NCBI GenBank assembly: GCA_026874595.1
Contig: CM049314.1
Span: forward strand, 51,755,812-51,819,811
From: Sipunculus nudus
Lineage: Eukaryota; Annelida; Sipuncula; Golfingiida; Sipunculidae
Length of the DNA: 64,000 bases
Reading direction: 5' to 3'
The translations under genes were made by a program, and so were the position numbers. The notes under the pieces were generated by a model. The model did not search any database, was not told the origin of the DNA, and saw nothing but the letters and a program-made list of their open reading frames with translations. Shown one piece after another: positions 36,827 to 51,000 of this stretch (position 1 is the first letter of the stretch; the number at the start of each line of letters is the position of its first letter).

Positions 36827-37737
36827 TTAAGCTCAGCTGACTATAAGTCATCTGAGCTATAGTCATTGTCCATTGTCCGTAGTCCGTCCGTCTGTCTTGC
36901 CGTCCGTCCGTCCATCCGTCCGTCCATCCGTAGATGTGGCACGTTTGAAACCGTAAAACCTAGGAATCCAAAATTCGGCATAATGTTAGATGTCCCCAAG
37001 ATCTCCTACCAAGCCGAAAACTGGGTCTTTGCTACTTTGCTCCTTTGAGAAATTAAGGGAAAACCCCCATTTTTTATTAAAAACCTATTTTCACACTTCA
37101 GGACTACCTAATATCAAAACTACTCATCTGTTTTTCCTCATATTTGCCATAAATATTCCCCTATGTAGTTCCTATGAACATGCTAGAAATAAGGTCTGTA
37201 TTATATAATTTAAAAAAGTTATGGGCTCAAACATAATGCATTTTGTAAAAAATCAGGAAAGATATTTGATCACTTAACACAAAATATGTTAAAACTTAGG
37301 ACTTTTTTTCTAGTAATATAACTTTAATTAATCAAAATTAAATTGTATACCCAAAATTAGATCAAAATCTTAAAATTTTTTAAAATATTAGCAAAAATAA
37401 AAAATTGGTACCTTAAATTTTGGCCAACTTTGGCCACGGCACGTTTTTTTCCTGTAAATACTGTGGATTTAATTTTCACAGCATGTGCACATAAGGATTT
37501 CATTTGTTAAAATAAAAGCTGCAAAATTAGGCTAGTTATTGAATTTTTTTTTAGGCTTTTGTTGTATTTCCATACATTGTCCAGCAGTCCACTTTGGTCA
37601 CTGTAGGTCTTTCAGTGCAGCTCTCTATGCTCCCCAGGCTGTTGTTATGTAATCCAATCACTAGGGCAAGCCCTCTCTCCACTGAGTTGAGCTTGATCAG
37701 GCTGTCTGCAGTTAAACCCATACCACAGGGAGCCTTT

Positions 37738-37768
<31 letters not shown>

Positions 37769-37795
37769 TTCTGTTGACAGACCTGTATTAACATT
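36827..37795 (+). mobile_element. Family D 5' part, truncated, with poly-C tract
   Basis: TTAAGCTCAGCTGACTATAAG, a long CCGTCCGTCC tract and the standard D first half up to CTGCAAAATTAGGCTAGTTA, then a subfamily segment ending in a C run (about 37745-37767) and ATTCTGTTGACAG. The D 3' end is missing. Confidence 0.6.
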
Positions 37796-38039
37796 TTTTT
37801 CATCAACAAGCAGTAACAACGTAAACAAGATGACCAGGAGTCACGCGCTTGCCGGAAATGGAAATGATAGAGACAGATAGACAGAGAGTGCATGTAGAAA
37901 TAGTCAGCAGAAACGGATAATATGTTTATTTATGCATGCTGACCTTTAACAGCTGCATATCTTTCTAGTGTAAAAGGGACCAAGTTCAAAATTTTTTCAT
38001 GAAATCCCGTTAATCTCGTTTGACAAGAAGCAGTGAGAC

Positions 38040-38600
38040 GTTTTCAGGTTTGTCATGTCAAGCTGGCCAAATGATATGAAATGCCGAAAACTAGACCTGT
38101 CTAGCTATAAAAGCCGCTGAGTTATAAGCATTTGCATGAAATCTCGTGTTTTCTCGTTTGACGGGGAAATGGTGCGAGCTTTGGCGAGATTTCCAGTTTT
38201 GTCATGTCAGGTTTGTCAAATATTACAAAATGCCGGAAACTAGACCTGTCTAGCTGCAAAAGTCACCGTGTTATCAGCATTTACGTGAAATCATGTTTTT
38301 TTCTGGCTTGACAAGATATAATACGAGATTTGGCAAGATGAGCAGTTTTATTATGTCAAGACGGCCAAACGTTACGAAATGGCGAAAACTAGATCCGTCT
38401 AGCTGTAAAAGTCGCCGAGTTATAAGCATTTCCGTGTACTCTTGTGTTTTCTCGTTTGACGAGATATGGTGCAGGATTTGGCCAGTCTTGTAGATTTGTC
38501 ATATCAAACTCTCTAAATGTTATGAAATGGCGAAAACTACATCTGTCTAGCTGTAAAAGTCGCCGAGTTATTAGCATTTCGCTAAAAAATTTGTGCAAAA
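38040..38600. repeat. Four ~149-bp tandem units
   Basis: Blocks with TAGACCTGTCTAGCT and GCTGAGTTATAAGCATTT / TCTCGTTTGACG recur at about 38091, 38243, 38391 and 38538. Their 3' side runs into family B sequence (ATCAAGTTGGACAAAGATCT), so they are probably the array of a B relative. Confidence 0.75.
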
Positions 38601-39475
38601 ATCAAGTTGGACAAAGATCTTGGATAGTGATGTCATGTACCGGAAACTGGTTGTGCCACCTAGTATCCTTTTCTTGTTTTTGTGCCGTTTAATACCCCCA
38701 TCATTGCCACTTGACAGTACTTTTAGCATCACAAGTCAAAAACTGATTGACAGATTTCTTTAATATTATGCATGTACATAGGTATGGGTTATGGGATGAT
38801 GTATATTAAAATTGGGGTCATGACCTTTCCTTTGAGAGTGGCTTTGACCTTGAATATTACCATATATGGTGAAAATCACATAAAATCATGAATATCTTAA
38901 AAAGGGATGCATGGATTGGTCCAAAAATCAAGTTGACGGAAGATCTTGGATAGTTTTGTCTTTTGCAGAAGATAGGTGGCGCCACCTGTTGTCCTTTTCT
39001 TGTTTTTTGCGCCTTTGAATACCCCATCATTGCCACTTGACAGTATATACTGTGAGCATTATAAGTCAAACAGTAATGGACAGATTTCTTTCATGTTATG
39101 CATGTATATAGATATGGTTTATGGAATGAGGTATATTTAATTTTAAATTTAATTTTAAAATTTAATTTAATTTAAATTTTTTTTTTAATTTAATTTTTTT
39201 TTCCAAATGTTGGATATTTTGGAATGCAGTTTATTTGTCAAACAAGTTACTCCAAACATACATATACAACTCAATACATCATTAAATATATACTTCTATT
39301 TATACATAACCTTTTACATAACAATTGCCTTCACTTTAAATATTCCTATATTTTGTACAAATGTTTCTCACATTCATTGCTAAAATACAAATACATCACA
39401 TTATATCAACAAAATACCACAAAACCTCATTTGTCTGGCGATACTATGGCACCAGCGGTGCCAAGAAATGTCTAG
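38600..39475 (+). mobile_element. Family B 3' part (B2)
   Basis: Shares the GTGCCGTTTAATACCCCCA block and the GGGGTCATGACCTTTCC block with B1, and ends GTCTGGCGATACTATGGCAC, CAGCGGTGCC and AAGAAATGTCTAG before TTTT. The hairpin stem GGCACC/GGTGCC is identical to B1 while the loop differs (AGC versus TGC). The 5' terminus was not found; the array at 38040-38600 may belong to it. An AT-only stretch lies at about 39135-39203. Confidence 0.7.
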
Positions 39476-40687
39476 TTTTATAAATGCTAGTACTACTCTC
39501 GACATGCATACTGGTTTCACAGGCTCGCCAGATAAATTACAGGTTTATTTATTTTTGTGTGTGTAAAATTACAAATAAAACCATTGAAAGCTAAAAATAT
39601 AAATAACACATATGATACATTTGTATAATGTATAACCATATAAGTCCCAAAGGAATTTGTTTCTATTTGTTTTATGGTTTGAAAAACTAGGTCACTTTTG
39701 TTTGCTTTTCAGTGCCAGTTATCATATGCCCTGCTTGATCATAATAAAAATAGTCACAGGCAACGACTTTTTGCATTTGAAGGGTCATACTCTGATATAT
39801 ACCAGCAGTTGTGTGTAACTTATGACCGTACTAATGACTGTAAAATCACTAATGGACATTAAGGCTATTTCTCAATATATTTTCCAGTCTATTGTCACTT
39901 CCTTCATTTAAAAAAAAATCCTCTTGTGATAACCAGCAAACTGCACTAGAAACAAAAACCCACGACAGGCACGGTCCCTAATGCTGAATAAAAAAATGCT
40001 GATCAAATTTTTCTGTAATTGATGACTGAGCAAGTTATGTCGATCTCGATCTTGACTACTTCCAAACAAGAAACTCTGTACGGTCAGGAAATTTCAGTTT
40101 ATTTTAGGCTGTCAATAAAATGAAATACATTTTCGCGACCAAATAAGATGGTTGCTAAAATTTTATGCCTGTTCTGATTAGCTGTGGCCGGTAGAAACGA
40201 TTCGTCAGCTGGCAAAACCCTGCCATGATTGCCACAGAAGAGCAGATCAAGCAGGTCACATTTATAGCTAGGATGGAGCTGCTTATTTCTCTAGTGGAAC
40301 ATATTTAATTTATTAATATTTATCTCTTTCTTTACAGTATTTAACCTTGCACAGTAAAAAACCGTTGTGCAGAACTACGTTGACAACTGACAGACCCTGC
40401 TGATATCGTGGCTTATTGGAACATCGGTTCTTGACCGGTGTACTGGGATCGATGTCACTTCACTCATTTCTCCTAACAACCCGCAAATTTTAAACGGGTC
40501 AGCAAAGGATGCAGACTAAAGCTCTAAATAAATAAATATTTAATTGCTTAAACATTAAACAAAAATTGTGGTTGTTGATTTTAGGTTCCCATTAATAATC
40601 CACACATAAAGACTATCTTGATAGCTTGACCTTGGCGAAGCACATACAGTTGAACTGAGATAAAAATTATTATATCTTTAAGGGTTT
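39476..40687. other. Intron, no element or exon recognised
   Basis: About 1.2 kb without visible repeats, terminal structures or photolyase-like coding sequence. Confidence 0.5.
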
Positions 40688-43304
40688 TTAGCTCAGCTGA
40701 CTATAAGTCATCTGAGCTATAGTCGTGGTCCATTGTCCGTCGTCTGTCCGTCTGTCCGTCCGTCCGTCCGTCCGTCCGTAGATGTGGCACGTTTTGAAAC
40801 CGTAAGACCTAGGAATCCAAAATTCAGCATAATGTTAGATGTCCCCAAGATCTCCTACCAAGCCAAAAACTGGGTCTTTGCGACTTCATTCCTTTGAGAA
40901 ATTAAGGAAAAACCTCAATTTTTTATTAAAAACCTATTTTCACACTTTAGGACTGCCTAATATCAAAACCACTCATCTGTTTTTCCTCATATTTCCTATA
41001 AATAATCCCCTATATAATTCCTATGTACATGCCAGAAATTAGGTCTGTATTATTTAATTTAAAAAAGTTATGGGCCCAAACATAATGCATTTTTTAAATA
41101 ATCAGGAAAGAAATTTTATCACTTGACACAAAACTTGTTAAAGCTAAGCACTTTTTTTCCAGTAATATTACTTTTATTAATCAAAATTAAATTGTATACC
41201 CAAAATTAGATCAAAATCTTTAAAATTTTTAAAAATATTAGCAAAAATAAAAAATTGGTACCTTAAATTTTGCCCAACTTTGACCATGGCACATTTTTTT
41301 GCTGTAACTGCTGTGGATTTAATTTTCACAGCATGTTTTTGTTAGCATTTCAACTGTTAACACCAAAAATTTGAAACCAGTTGATCAAAAACTGTAGATT
41401 TTATTCAAGTTTTCAAGCACCATGTCACATATTGCTTGTGTTATGCAGTTTGCTAGAGCTCAGCTCCCGAGCTTCAGCTCTAAGTTCCTTAAATTTGGCA
41501 TACAGTTAGATTTCTCCAAAATCCCCTACCATGCCAAGAATTTGGTCACTAGGACTTAATTCCTTCGAGATATCAATGAAAAACTTAATTTTTCCATTAA
41601 AAACCCAATGTTACACTTTAAGACTGCCTAATATCAAAACCACTGATCTGACTTTGATCATATATAATATACATATTTTTCTATACATTCACTATGCACA
41701 TGCCAGAAATGATGTCAGTATTGTGTATTTTTTTTAAGTTATGGGCCCAAACATAATGCACTTTGTAAAAAATCAAGAAATATATTTACTCCCTTAACAA
41801 GGGCATTGCTGAAGCTAGAGATCTTTTTTGTCAGGGATGTAACATTATTTAATCAAGATTCAATTGAATACCCAAAATTAGTTCTGAATTTTTCAAATTT
41901 TATAAGTTATTAGTATAAATATAAAATTAGTACCTTAAGTTTTGCCCAACTGTGACCATGGCACGTTTGTTTCCCGTGAGCACTGTTGATATAATTTTCA
42001 TATCATGCACACATAAGGATTTCAGCTTTTCAGTTTAGAAAGCTGAAAGAAATTTGCCAAATATTGTAGCTTTTATTAATGTTTTTTATGAGACCCTGTC
42101 AGACTTTGGCTCTCTCCAGCCCCTCTTGAGTCACCTGTATGTTGACCTTGTTGACCTTTCATCAAATTATGCACACTTGAGGGGAGAATCCAGGCAGCTG
42201 ATGGCCAGCCACAGTTGATCCAGGTGTTCAACCCAACTCATCTAGTAGTTTTAACCAACAACATAACAATAAACAATAAATTAATAAATTTTTATTGGTT
42301 TTTAATAACAAATTAAAGAAAAATAGAAAAGGAATTTGTTAGTTTATAATAACAGGAAATTAACTTGCAGTTACTGATGATATAAGAATCTTGTATCGAT
42401 GGGTAGAATGTCACATATTCCAAATAACACCATGCAGTCACCTATGGCATTTTTCAGTTCATTTTTAATGATAAAGAAGTAAATCATATTATTCATTACT
42501 AATCATTAAGGATTATATGAAGGAAATTAATGATAGACAAAGATGCAGTTGATAATATTAATCTAGATTCCTACTGTGTCTAGTGTGTACATTGATGTGA
42601 AATTAGTCCAAAATGAATTCTTACAGTTATTTTTTAATATAAATAAAAGCCATAAAACCAGGTACTTATGATCATTATTTAAATGTGTGAATTTTGTATA
42701 TTCTGGATTCTCAACATCATTGTTTGGTGAAAACTGAATAAATACCAGACATGGTGCGAATACTTTGTAATTGTATTTAAATACGAATATGATTATGTAC
42801 TCCATTATAAAATTTCTTGCATAAAGAATGGGAATTCAGGTAAAAATGAAAGTATATGAATACTCGTGCAAATACTTTCAAAATGTATTCATGAATGCAT
42901 TCATGAATATATTCTTTAATATTATTTTAATAATCATATCAATTATATTTCATTTTAAAAAATCATATGATTCTCTTATTATTTTTAATAAAAATTATAT
43001 TTGGGACAATATTTGTAATTTTTTTAATAAATAGTTAAACTCTTATATTATATGTTCTGCTTATAAGTTATATGGCCAAGTCAAAATCTGTGTGACAGTA
43101 GTACTCCATTTGTTAATAAAATAAATGAAATCAATCCTCTTCCCTGTCTCCAAAGGTACTATCAAAATCATACATAAGCTAAACAACAACAACTCATAAT
43201 ACAGCTTATATTTATTACCACACAAAACCAGCATGTGCCTCATTTCTAAATAATATTTTTTTATCATATATAACAGCTGAGCGTCATGACCCATAGGTCC
43301 CTTG
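40688..43304 (+). mobile_element. Helentron-like element D5, complete, 2.62 kb
   Basis: 5' TTAGCTCAGCTGACTATAAG; 3' CAGCTGAGCGTCATGACCCA, TAGGTCCCTTG, then TT. The interior has the GTCCGTCCGTCC tract, two diverged half-elements (each with CCCAAAATTAGATC / ACCATGGCAC blocks), the 24-bp palindrome and no coding capacity. Nearly collinear with D6, so it serves as reference for the family. Confidence 0.8.
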
Positions 43305-43659
43305 TTACTGTCCGAGATGGCAAATATGATCGTCGCGAACTGGACTATAATTGTCCCCGGGACGTCAGGACGCCGTTAATTTTTAGGCCTGGTGTATTTT
43401 GGATTAATACGTTCTCCACTTGCATATACAGTCAGTCCCATTTAATAAATTATCATATTTGTCAACCGATTACATTCATTTAAGTGGGCTAATTAAATAA
43501 ATAGGGTGTTAATCTTAAAGGTTGTACCCGTCACTGTAATATTATGAATTGCTATCAGATTGCTTGGATGTGCTTCTCGTAGTATTCAGAGGGTTCAAAA
43601 TTATCTGTTTTGGAATTTTTTATTTAATTATGTTTCAATTCATAAGTTTATATATTTTA
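43305..43659. other. Intron, nothing recognised
   Basis: Short AT-rich stretch between D5 and C2 without visible features. Confidence 0.45.
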
Positions 43660-44063
43660 TTAGGCCCCCACCACAAAGCAGCCGGGGCATATAGTTTTAC
43701 CCATGTCCGTCATTCCCAAATCAAACAATTGTACGTACTTTTTTTTCGCAGTGCCTGCAGATATTGGCCTGATTTTGGTGTGTAGGCAGATAATGACCAC
43801 TGATCAAGTTTGCATTTAGTCCCGGTTGACCTACTTTTTACTGTTTAAGGGCTCCTGAATATAGAAAATTTCATGAAAAATAGAAATTTTCATGACAAGT
43901 GCACATGTATGGACTTTCTTTCGCAATGCCTGCATATACTGCCCTGATTTTTGGTGTGTGGGCAGATAATGACCAGTTATAGATTGAGTTTGCATTTTGT
44001 CCTGGTTGACCTATTTTTGACAGTTTGAAGGCTCCTGAACATAAAAAAATTTCATGAAAAAAA

Positions 44064-47000
44064 AACCATAGGGTGATGGGCTATTGTCGTCACCCAAGCT
44101 GTCTGTCCGTCCCTCTGTCCAGCCTCCATCTGTCCAGCGTCCATTAACTTTTACTTTGTGAGTGGGAAAAGGATTCCCAGTTGGAATTTAATTTCATCAG
44201 TGAAGATGTATATCGATAAAATCTCAGTCTAGTTCGAAGATGGGTGACCTTAACCCATTTTTAGCTCAGCTGACTATAAGTCATCTGAGCTATAGTCGCG
44301 GTCCATTGTCCGTCGTCCATCCGTCTGTCCGCCGTCCGACCGTCCCTAGATGTGGCACGTTTGAAACTGTAAGACCTAGGTATCCAAAATTTGGCACAAT
44401 GTTAGATGTCCCCAAGATCTCCTACCAAGCCGAAAACTGGGTCTTTGCAACTTTGTTCCTTTGAGTAATTAAGGAAAAACCTCAATTTTTTTTATAAAAA
44501 TCCTATTTTCACACTTCAGGACTGCCTAATATCAAAACTACTCATCTGTTTTTCCTCATATTTACCATAAATATTCCCCTGTATAGTTCCTATGTACATG
44601 CTAGAAATTATGTCTGTATTATATAATTTAAAAAAGTTATGGGCCCAAACATAATGCATTTTGTAAAAAATCTGGAAAGATATTTAATCACTTAACACAA
44701 AACATGTTAAAGCTATGGACTTTTTTTCCAGTAATATAACTTTAATTAATCAAAATTAAATTGTATACCCAAAATTAGATCAAATTTTTTTAAAATTTTT
44801 GAAATATTAACAAAAATAAAAAATTGGTACCTTAAATTTTGCCCAACTTTGACCATGGCACGTTTTTTTGCTGTAAGTACTGTGGATCTAATTTTCACAG
44901 CATGTTTTTGTTAGCATTTTTTCTGTTAACACCAAAAATTTGAAACCAGTTGATCAAAAACTGTAGATTTTATTTAAGTTTTCAAGCACTATGTAACATA
45001 TTGTTTACATCAAGCTAGTGTTATGCAGTTTGCAAGAGCTCAGCTCCCCAGCTTCAGCTCTCAGTTCCTAAAATTTGGCATACAATTAGATGTCTCCAAA
45101 ATCCCCTACCATGCCAAGAATTTTGTCACTAGGATTTAATACCTTCGAGATATTAATGAAAAACTTCATTTTTCCATTAAAAACCCATTGTTACATTTCA
45201 AGACTGCCTAATATCAAAACCACTAATCTGACTTTAATCATATATAAAATACATATTTATCTATACATTCCCTATGCACATGCCAGAAAAGATGTCAGTA
45301 TTGCGTAATTGTTTTAAGTTATGGGCCCAAACATAATGCACTTTGTAAAAAATTGAGTAATATATTTACTCACTTAACAAGAGGATTGCTGAAGCTAGAG
45401 ATATTTTTTCAGGGATGTTACATTATTTTATCGAGATTCACTTGAATACCCAAAATTAGTTCTGAATTTTTCAAATTTTATAAGTTATTAGTATAAATAT
45501 AAAATTAGTACCTTAAATTTTGCCCAACTTTGACCATGGCACGTTTGTTTCCTGTGAGCACTGTTGATATAATTTTCATATCATGCACACATAAGGATTT
45601 CAGCTTTTTAGTTTAGAAAACTGAAAGAAATTGGCCAAAAATTGTAGCTTTTATTGTTTTTATGAGACCATGTCAGACCTTAGCTCTCCCCAGCCCCTCT
45701 TGAGTCACCTGTATGTTGACCTTGTTGACCTTTCATCAGATTATGCACGCTTGACGCGAGGCAGCCAGGCAGCTTATGGCCAGCCACAGTTGATCTAGGT
45801 GTCCAACCCAACTCATCTAGTAGTTTTAACTAACAACATAACAATAAACAATAAATAAATAAATTTTTATTGGTTTTTAATAACAATTTAAAGAAAAATA
45901 GAAAAGGAATTTGTTAGTTGATAATAACAGGAAATTAACTTGAAGTTACTGATGATATAAGAATCTTGTATCGATTGATAGAATGTCACGTATTCCAAAT
46001 AACACCATGCAGTCACCTGTGGTATTTTTCAGTTCAGTTTTAATGATAAAAAAATAAATCATATTATTCATAACTAATCATTAGGGATCATATGAAAGAA
46101 ATTAATGATAGACAAAGATGCAGATGATAATATTAATCTAGATTCCTGCTGTGTCTAGTGTGTACATTGATGTGAAATTAGTCCAAAATGAATATATTAC
46201 ATTTATTTTTTTTTTAATATGAAAAAAGGCATAAAACCAGGTACTTATGATCATTATTTAAATGTGTGAATTTTGTATATTCTGGATTCTCAACATCATT
46301 GTTTGGTGAAAACTGAATAAATACCAGACATGGTGCGAATACTTTGCAAATGTATTTGAATACGAATATGAATTTGTACTCCATTATAAAATTTCTTGCA
46401 TAAGAATGGGAATTCAGGTAAAAATGAAAGTAAATGAATACCAGTGCAAATACTTTCAAAATGTATTCATGAATGCATTCATGAATATATTCTTTGATAT
46501 TATTTTAATAATTGTTTCAGTTGTATTTTATTTTTAAAAAATCATACGGTTCTCTTATTATTTTAATAAAAATTATATTTGGAACAATTTGTAATTTTAA
46601 TAAATAGTTAAACTCTTATATTATATGTTCTGCTTATAAGTTATATGGCCAAGTCAAAATTTGTGTGACAATAGCACTCCATTTGTTAATAAAATAAATG
46701 AAATCAATCCTCTTCCCTGTCTCTGAAGATACTATCAAGATCATACATAAGCTAAACACCCACAACTCATAATACAGCTTATATTTATTTCCACACAAAA
46801 CAAGCATGTGCCTCATTTCTAAATCATATTTTTTTATCATATATAACAGCTGAGCGCCGTGACCCATGGGTCCCTTGTTCTACATTTTAGAGCTGATTAT
46901 AGAAAAACACTCAGAAGCTTATAGCTCAGGAACCATTGTGTGGATTTTCATAAATCTTACTATGATCATTGGGACTGATGGTCTGTACCTGCTGCACAAT

Positions 47001-47300
47001 TTTAGTGGCGCCAAATACAATTTCTGATTTTTTAATGAATTTTTATCTGATTTTTCAATTTTGACCTTTTGTGTAGGATATCTCCAAAGGTTTTCAACAC
47101 AGGAACTTCATTTCTTCAGAGCTATTGCATATTTTAAATATGGGTGATCTTGACCTACTTTTCAAGGTCATAGAGCCTGGAATAGAAAAACACTTAGGAG
47201 CTTATTTCTCAGGAAGCATTTGGTGGATTGTTATGAAACATGGTACTTACCTCTCCAATTTAAATTTATAACTGATTATCAGCTTTTGCTAATATTCTAG
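44064..47300 (+). mobile_element. Element F (CATAGGGTGATGGGC family), interrupted by D6
   Basis: Starts ACCATAGGGTGATGGGC, with CGTCACCC pairing to form a 5' hairpin, then a GTCTGTCCGTCC tract. After D6 it resumes with two units containing ATAGAAAAACACT(C/T)AG, AGCTTAT and TCTCAGGAA, and stops at AATATTCTAG before TTT. A terminal CTAG fits the same class, but I could not see an inverse copy of the 5' end or a 3' hairpin, so its 3' end is uncertain. Confidence 0.5.
44271..46877 (+). mobile_element. Helentron-like element D6, complete, 2.61 kb, innermost of nest
   Basis: 5' TTAGCTCAGCTGACTATAAG after ACCCATTT of element F; 3' CAGCTGAGCGCCGTGACCCA, TGGGTCCCTTG, then TT. Collinear with D5, including the internal half-element boundary and the 24-bp palindrome at 46464-46487. 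Confidence 0.8.
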
Positions 47301-48059
47301 TTTCGTAGTGCAATGCTTACAGATACTGGCCTATTTTGTGGTCTGTTGGTGCATAATGACCACTAATAAATCAAGTTCACGTTTCGTCCCAGTTGACCTA
47401 TTTTTAACCATATTACAGATCCTGAACATAGAAATATTCATGAAAAATACAAATTTTTTTAAAAATGAACATAGAAATATTCATGAAAAATAGAAATTTT
47501 TTTAAAAATGCACGTGTGGACTTTTTTCACAATGCCTGCAGATACTGGCCTGATTTTTGGTGTGTTGCTTGATAATGACCTGTTACAGATTGAGTTTGCA
47601 TTTTAGTCCTGGTTGATCTACTTTTGAACATATGACAGCTCCTGAACTTAAAAAATTTAACAAAATTTAACAAATATGTCTAATTTGCTCCAGGCGGGGG
47701 CATTTGTGTCTTTCTGACACATCTAGTTTATTTATAGTTTTAAACACCTTCTACGAAAAAAAAAATATACTGTATATTCACCTGTTTGCATTTATTATTG
47801 ATGAAAAACTATCTTACTGCCACTGGCTGACAGCTTATCAATAGCTTGAATATATCAAATGTTGTGAAAGGTTTAATATGATTCATCAAGGATTTTGATT
47901 TATCATAAAAAAATATTATTTGTTTCAACTAAAGATATAGAGTATTACTTTGCATTCACATGTTTAGCTCAGCTGACTGAAAGTCATCTGAGCTATAGCG
48001 ATCACTCTTTGTCCGTCGTCCGTCTGTCTGTCCATGTGTCCGTCTGTCTGTCCGTTAAC

Positions 48060-51000
48060 CAGGCACAAATCGTAACCACTGGACCTGGAATCTTCTAACT
48101 TGACATCCAGGGAGTACCATGAAAAATCTCCTTGGAAACCTGAAATTAGGTCTCTGTTACCCATAACCTCTGAGCTATGGGGCTCCGAAGTACCCCCCCA
48201 GAAAAGTCCTAAATTTCATACAAAAACTTCAATATCTCATTAACTACTTGACTGATGGTCATGATTTTTGGCATACATATTGATCATGAGAGGTTACATC
48301 AGTTCCTGAAGACTGGTGGCGCCACCTGTATTTTTCGATTTTTTACGATTTTTTTTCTCTATTTTTGAGACCTTTAAAAATGTGAACATCTGTTAACGTG
48401 GCACAAATCGTAATGACTTGACTTAGAATCTTCATTCTCGACACACTGAGAGACCTATAAAAAGTCTCCATGGAAACCAGAAATTAGGTCTCTGTTACCC
48501 ATATCCTTGGAGCTATGGGGCCCCAAAGTACCCCCCAGAAAAGTCCAAAATTTCATACAAAAACTTCAATATCTCATTAACTACTTGACTGATGGTCATG
48601 ATTTTCGGCATACATATTGATCATGAGAGGTTCCATCAGTTACTGAAGACTGGTGGCGCCACCTGTATTTTTCGATTTTTTACGATTTTTTCCTCTGTTT
48701 TTGAGACCTTTAAGGATGCTGTCATCTGTTAACGTGGCACAAATCATAATGACTGGACCTACAATCTTCATTCTTGACACACTGTGAGGTCCATGAAAAA
48801 TATCCTTGGAAACCAGAAATTAGGTCTCTGTTAACCATATCCTTCGAGCTATGGGGCCCTTAAGTACCCCCCCCCCCCCTTAAAGTAGTCAAAAATTTCA
48901 TACAAAAACTTCAATATCTCAATAACTACATCACTGATGGTCATGATTTTTGGCATACATATTGATCATGAGATGTTCGATCAGTTCCTGCAGACTTGTG
49001 GCGCCACCTTTATTGTTCGATTTTTTTACGATTTTTTTCCTCTATTTTTGAGACCTTTAAGGATGCTGTCATCTGTTAACGTGGCACAAATCATAACGAA
49101 TGGACCTAGAATCTTCATTCTCAACACACTGAGAGACCTATGAAAAGTCTCCATGGAAACTAGAAATTAGGTCTCTGTTACCCATATTCTTCGAGCTATG
49201 GAGCCCCAAATTACCCCCAAGAAAAGTAAAAAATTTCATACAAAAACTTCAATATCTCATTAACTACTTGACTGATGGTCATGATTTGTGGCATAACTAT
49301 TGATCATGAGATATGTCATCACTTCCTGCAGACTGGTGGTGCCACCTTTATCGTTCAATTTTTTACAATTTTTTCCTCTATTTTTGAGACCTTTAAGGAT
49401 GCTGTCATCTGTTAGCATGGCACAAATCGTAAAGACTGGACCTAGAATCTTCATTCTTGACACACTGAGAGGTCCATGAAAAATATCCTTGGAAACTAGA
49501 AATTAGGTCTCTGTTAACCATATCCTTCGAGCTATTGGGCCCCAAAGTACCCCCCCCCCCCCCTCCCCAGAGTAGTCAAAAATTTCATACAAAAACTTCA
49601 ATATCTCAATAACTACATCACTGATGGTCATGATTTTTGGCATACATATTGATTATGAGATGTTCCATCAGTTCCTGCAGACTTGTGGCGCCACCTATAT
49701 TGTTCGATTTTTTTACGATTTTTTCCTCTGTTTTTGAGACCTTTAAGGATGCTGTCATCTGTTAACGTGGCACAAATCATAATGACTGGACCTAGAATCT
49801 TCATTCTTGACACACTGAGAGACCTCTGAAAAGTCTCCATGGAAACCAAAATTAGGTCTCTGTTACCCATATTCTTCGAGCTATGGAGCCCTAAAGTACC
49901 CCCAAGAAAAGTAAAAAATTTCATACAAAAACTTCAATATCTCATTAACTACTTGACTGATGGTCATGATTTGTGGCATAACTATTGATCATGAGATGTG
50001 TCATCTGTTCCTGCAGACTGGTGGCGCCACCTGTATCGTTCAATGTTTTACAATTTTTTCCTCTATTTTTGAGACCTTTAAGGATGCTGTCATCTGTTAG
50101 CATGGCACAAATCGTAACGACTGGACAAGAATCTTCATTCTCTACACACTAGAAGACCTATGAAAAGTCTCCATGGAACCAGAAATAAGGTCTCTGTTAC
50201 CCATATCCTTCGAGCTATGGGGCCCCAAAGTACCCCCCCCCAGAGTAGTCAAAAATTTCATACAAAAACTTCAATATCTCAATAACTACATCACTGATGG
50301 TCATGATTTTTGGCATACATATTGATTATGAGATGTTCCATCAGTTCCTGCAGACTGGTGGCGCCACCTGTATTGTTTGATTTTTTTACGATTTTCTTCC
50401 TCTATTTTTGAGACCTTTAAGGATGCTGTCATCTGTCTGGACAGACTGGACTTAGAATCTTCATTCTCAATACACTGAGAGACCTATGAAAAGTCTCCAT
50501 GGAAACCAGAAATTAGGTCTCTGTTACCCATATCCTTCGAGCTATGGGACCCCAAAGTACCCCCCAGAGTAGTCAAAAATTTCATACAAAAACTTCAATA
50601 TCTCAATAACTACTTCACTGATGGTCATGATTTGTGGCATAACTATTGATCAAGAGGTGTTCCATTAGTTCCTGCAGACTGGTGGCACAACCTGTATTTG
50701 TTCGGGTTTTTTTTTTACGAATGTTTTATCTATTTTTGAGACCTTTAAAGATATGAACATCTGTTAACAGGGCACAAATCATAAAAACTGGACCTAGAAT
50801 CTTCATTCTTGACACACAGGGAGACCCATGAAAATTCTCCATGGAAACCTGAAATTAGGTCTCTGTTACCCATATTCTTTAGGCTGTATGGCTCCAAAAT
50901 ACCCCCCAGAATAATGGAAAATTTTATACAAAAAGTGCAGTATCTCAATAACTACAACACTGATGGTCATGATTTTTGGCATACATATTGATCATGAGCT

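Larger units (their letters stand above)
43660..47726 (+). mobile_element. Helentron-like element C2, interrupted by F and D6
   Basis: 5' AGGCCCCCACCACAAAGC then AGCCGGGGCATATAG; 3' GGCGGGGGCATTTGTGTC, TTTCTGACACATCTAG and TTT. C units stop near 44063 and resume at about 47301 with TTCGTAGTGCAATGC and AGATACTGGCC. The outermost layer of a three-level nest. Confidence 0.7.
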
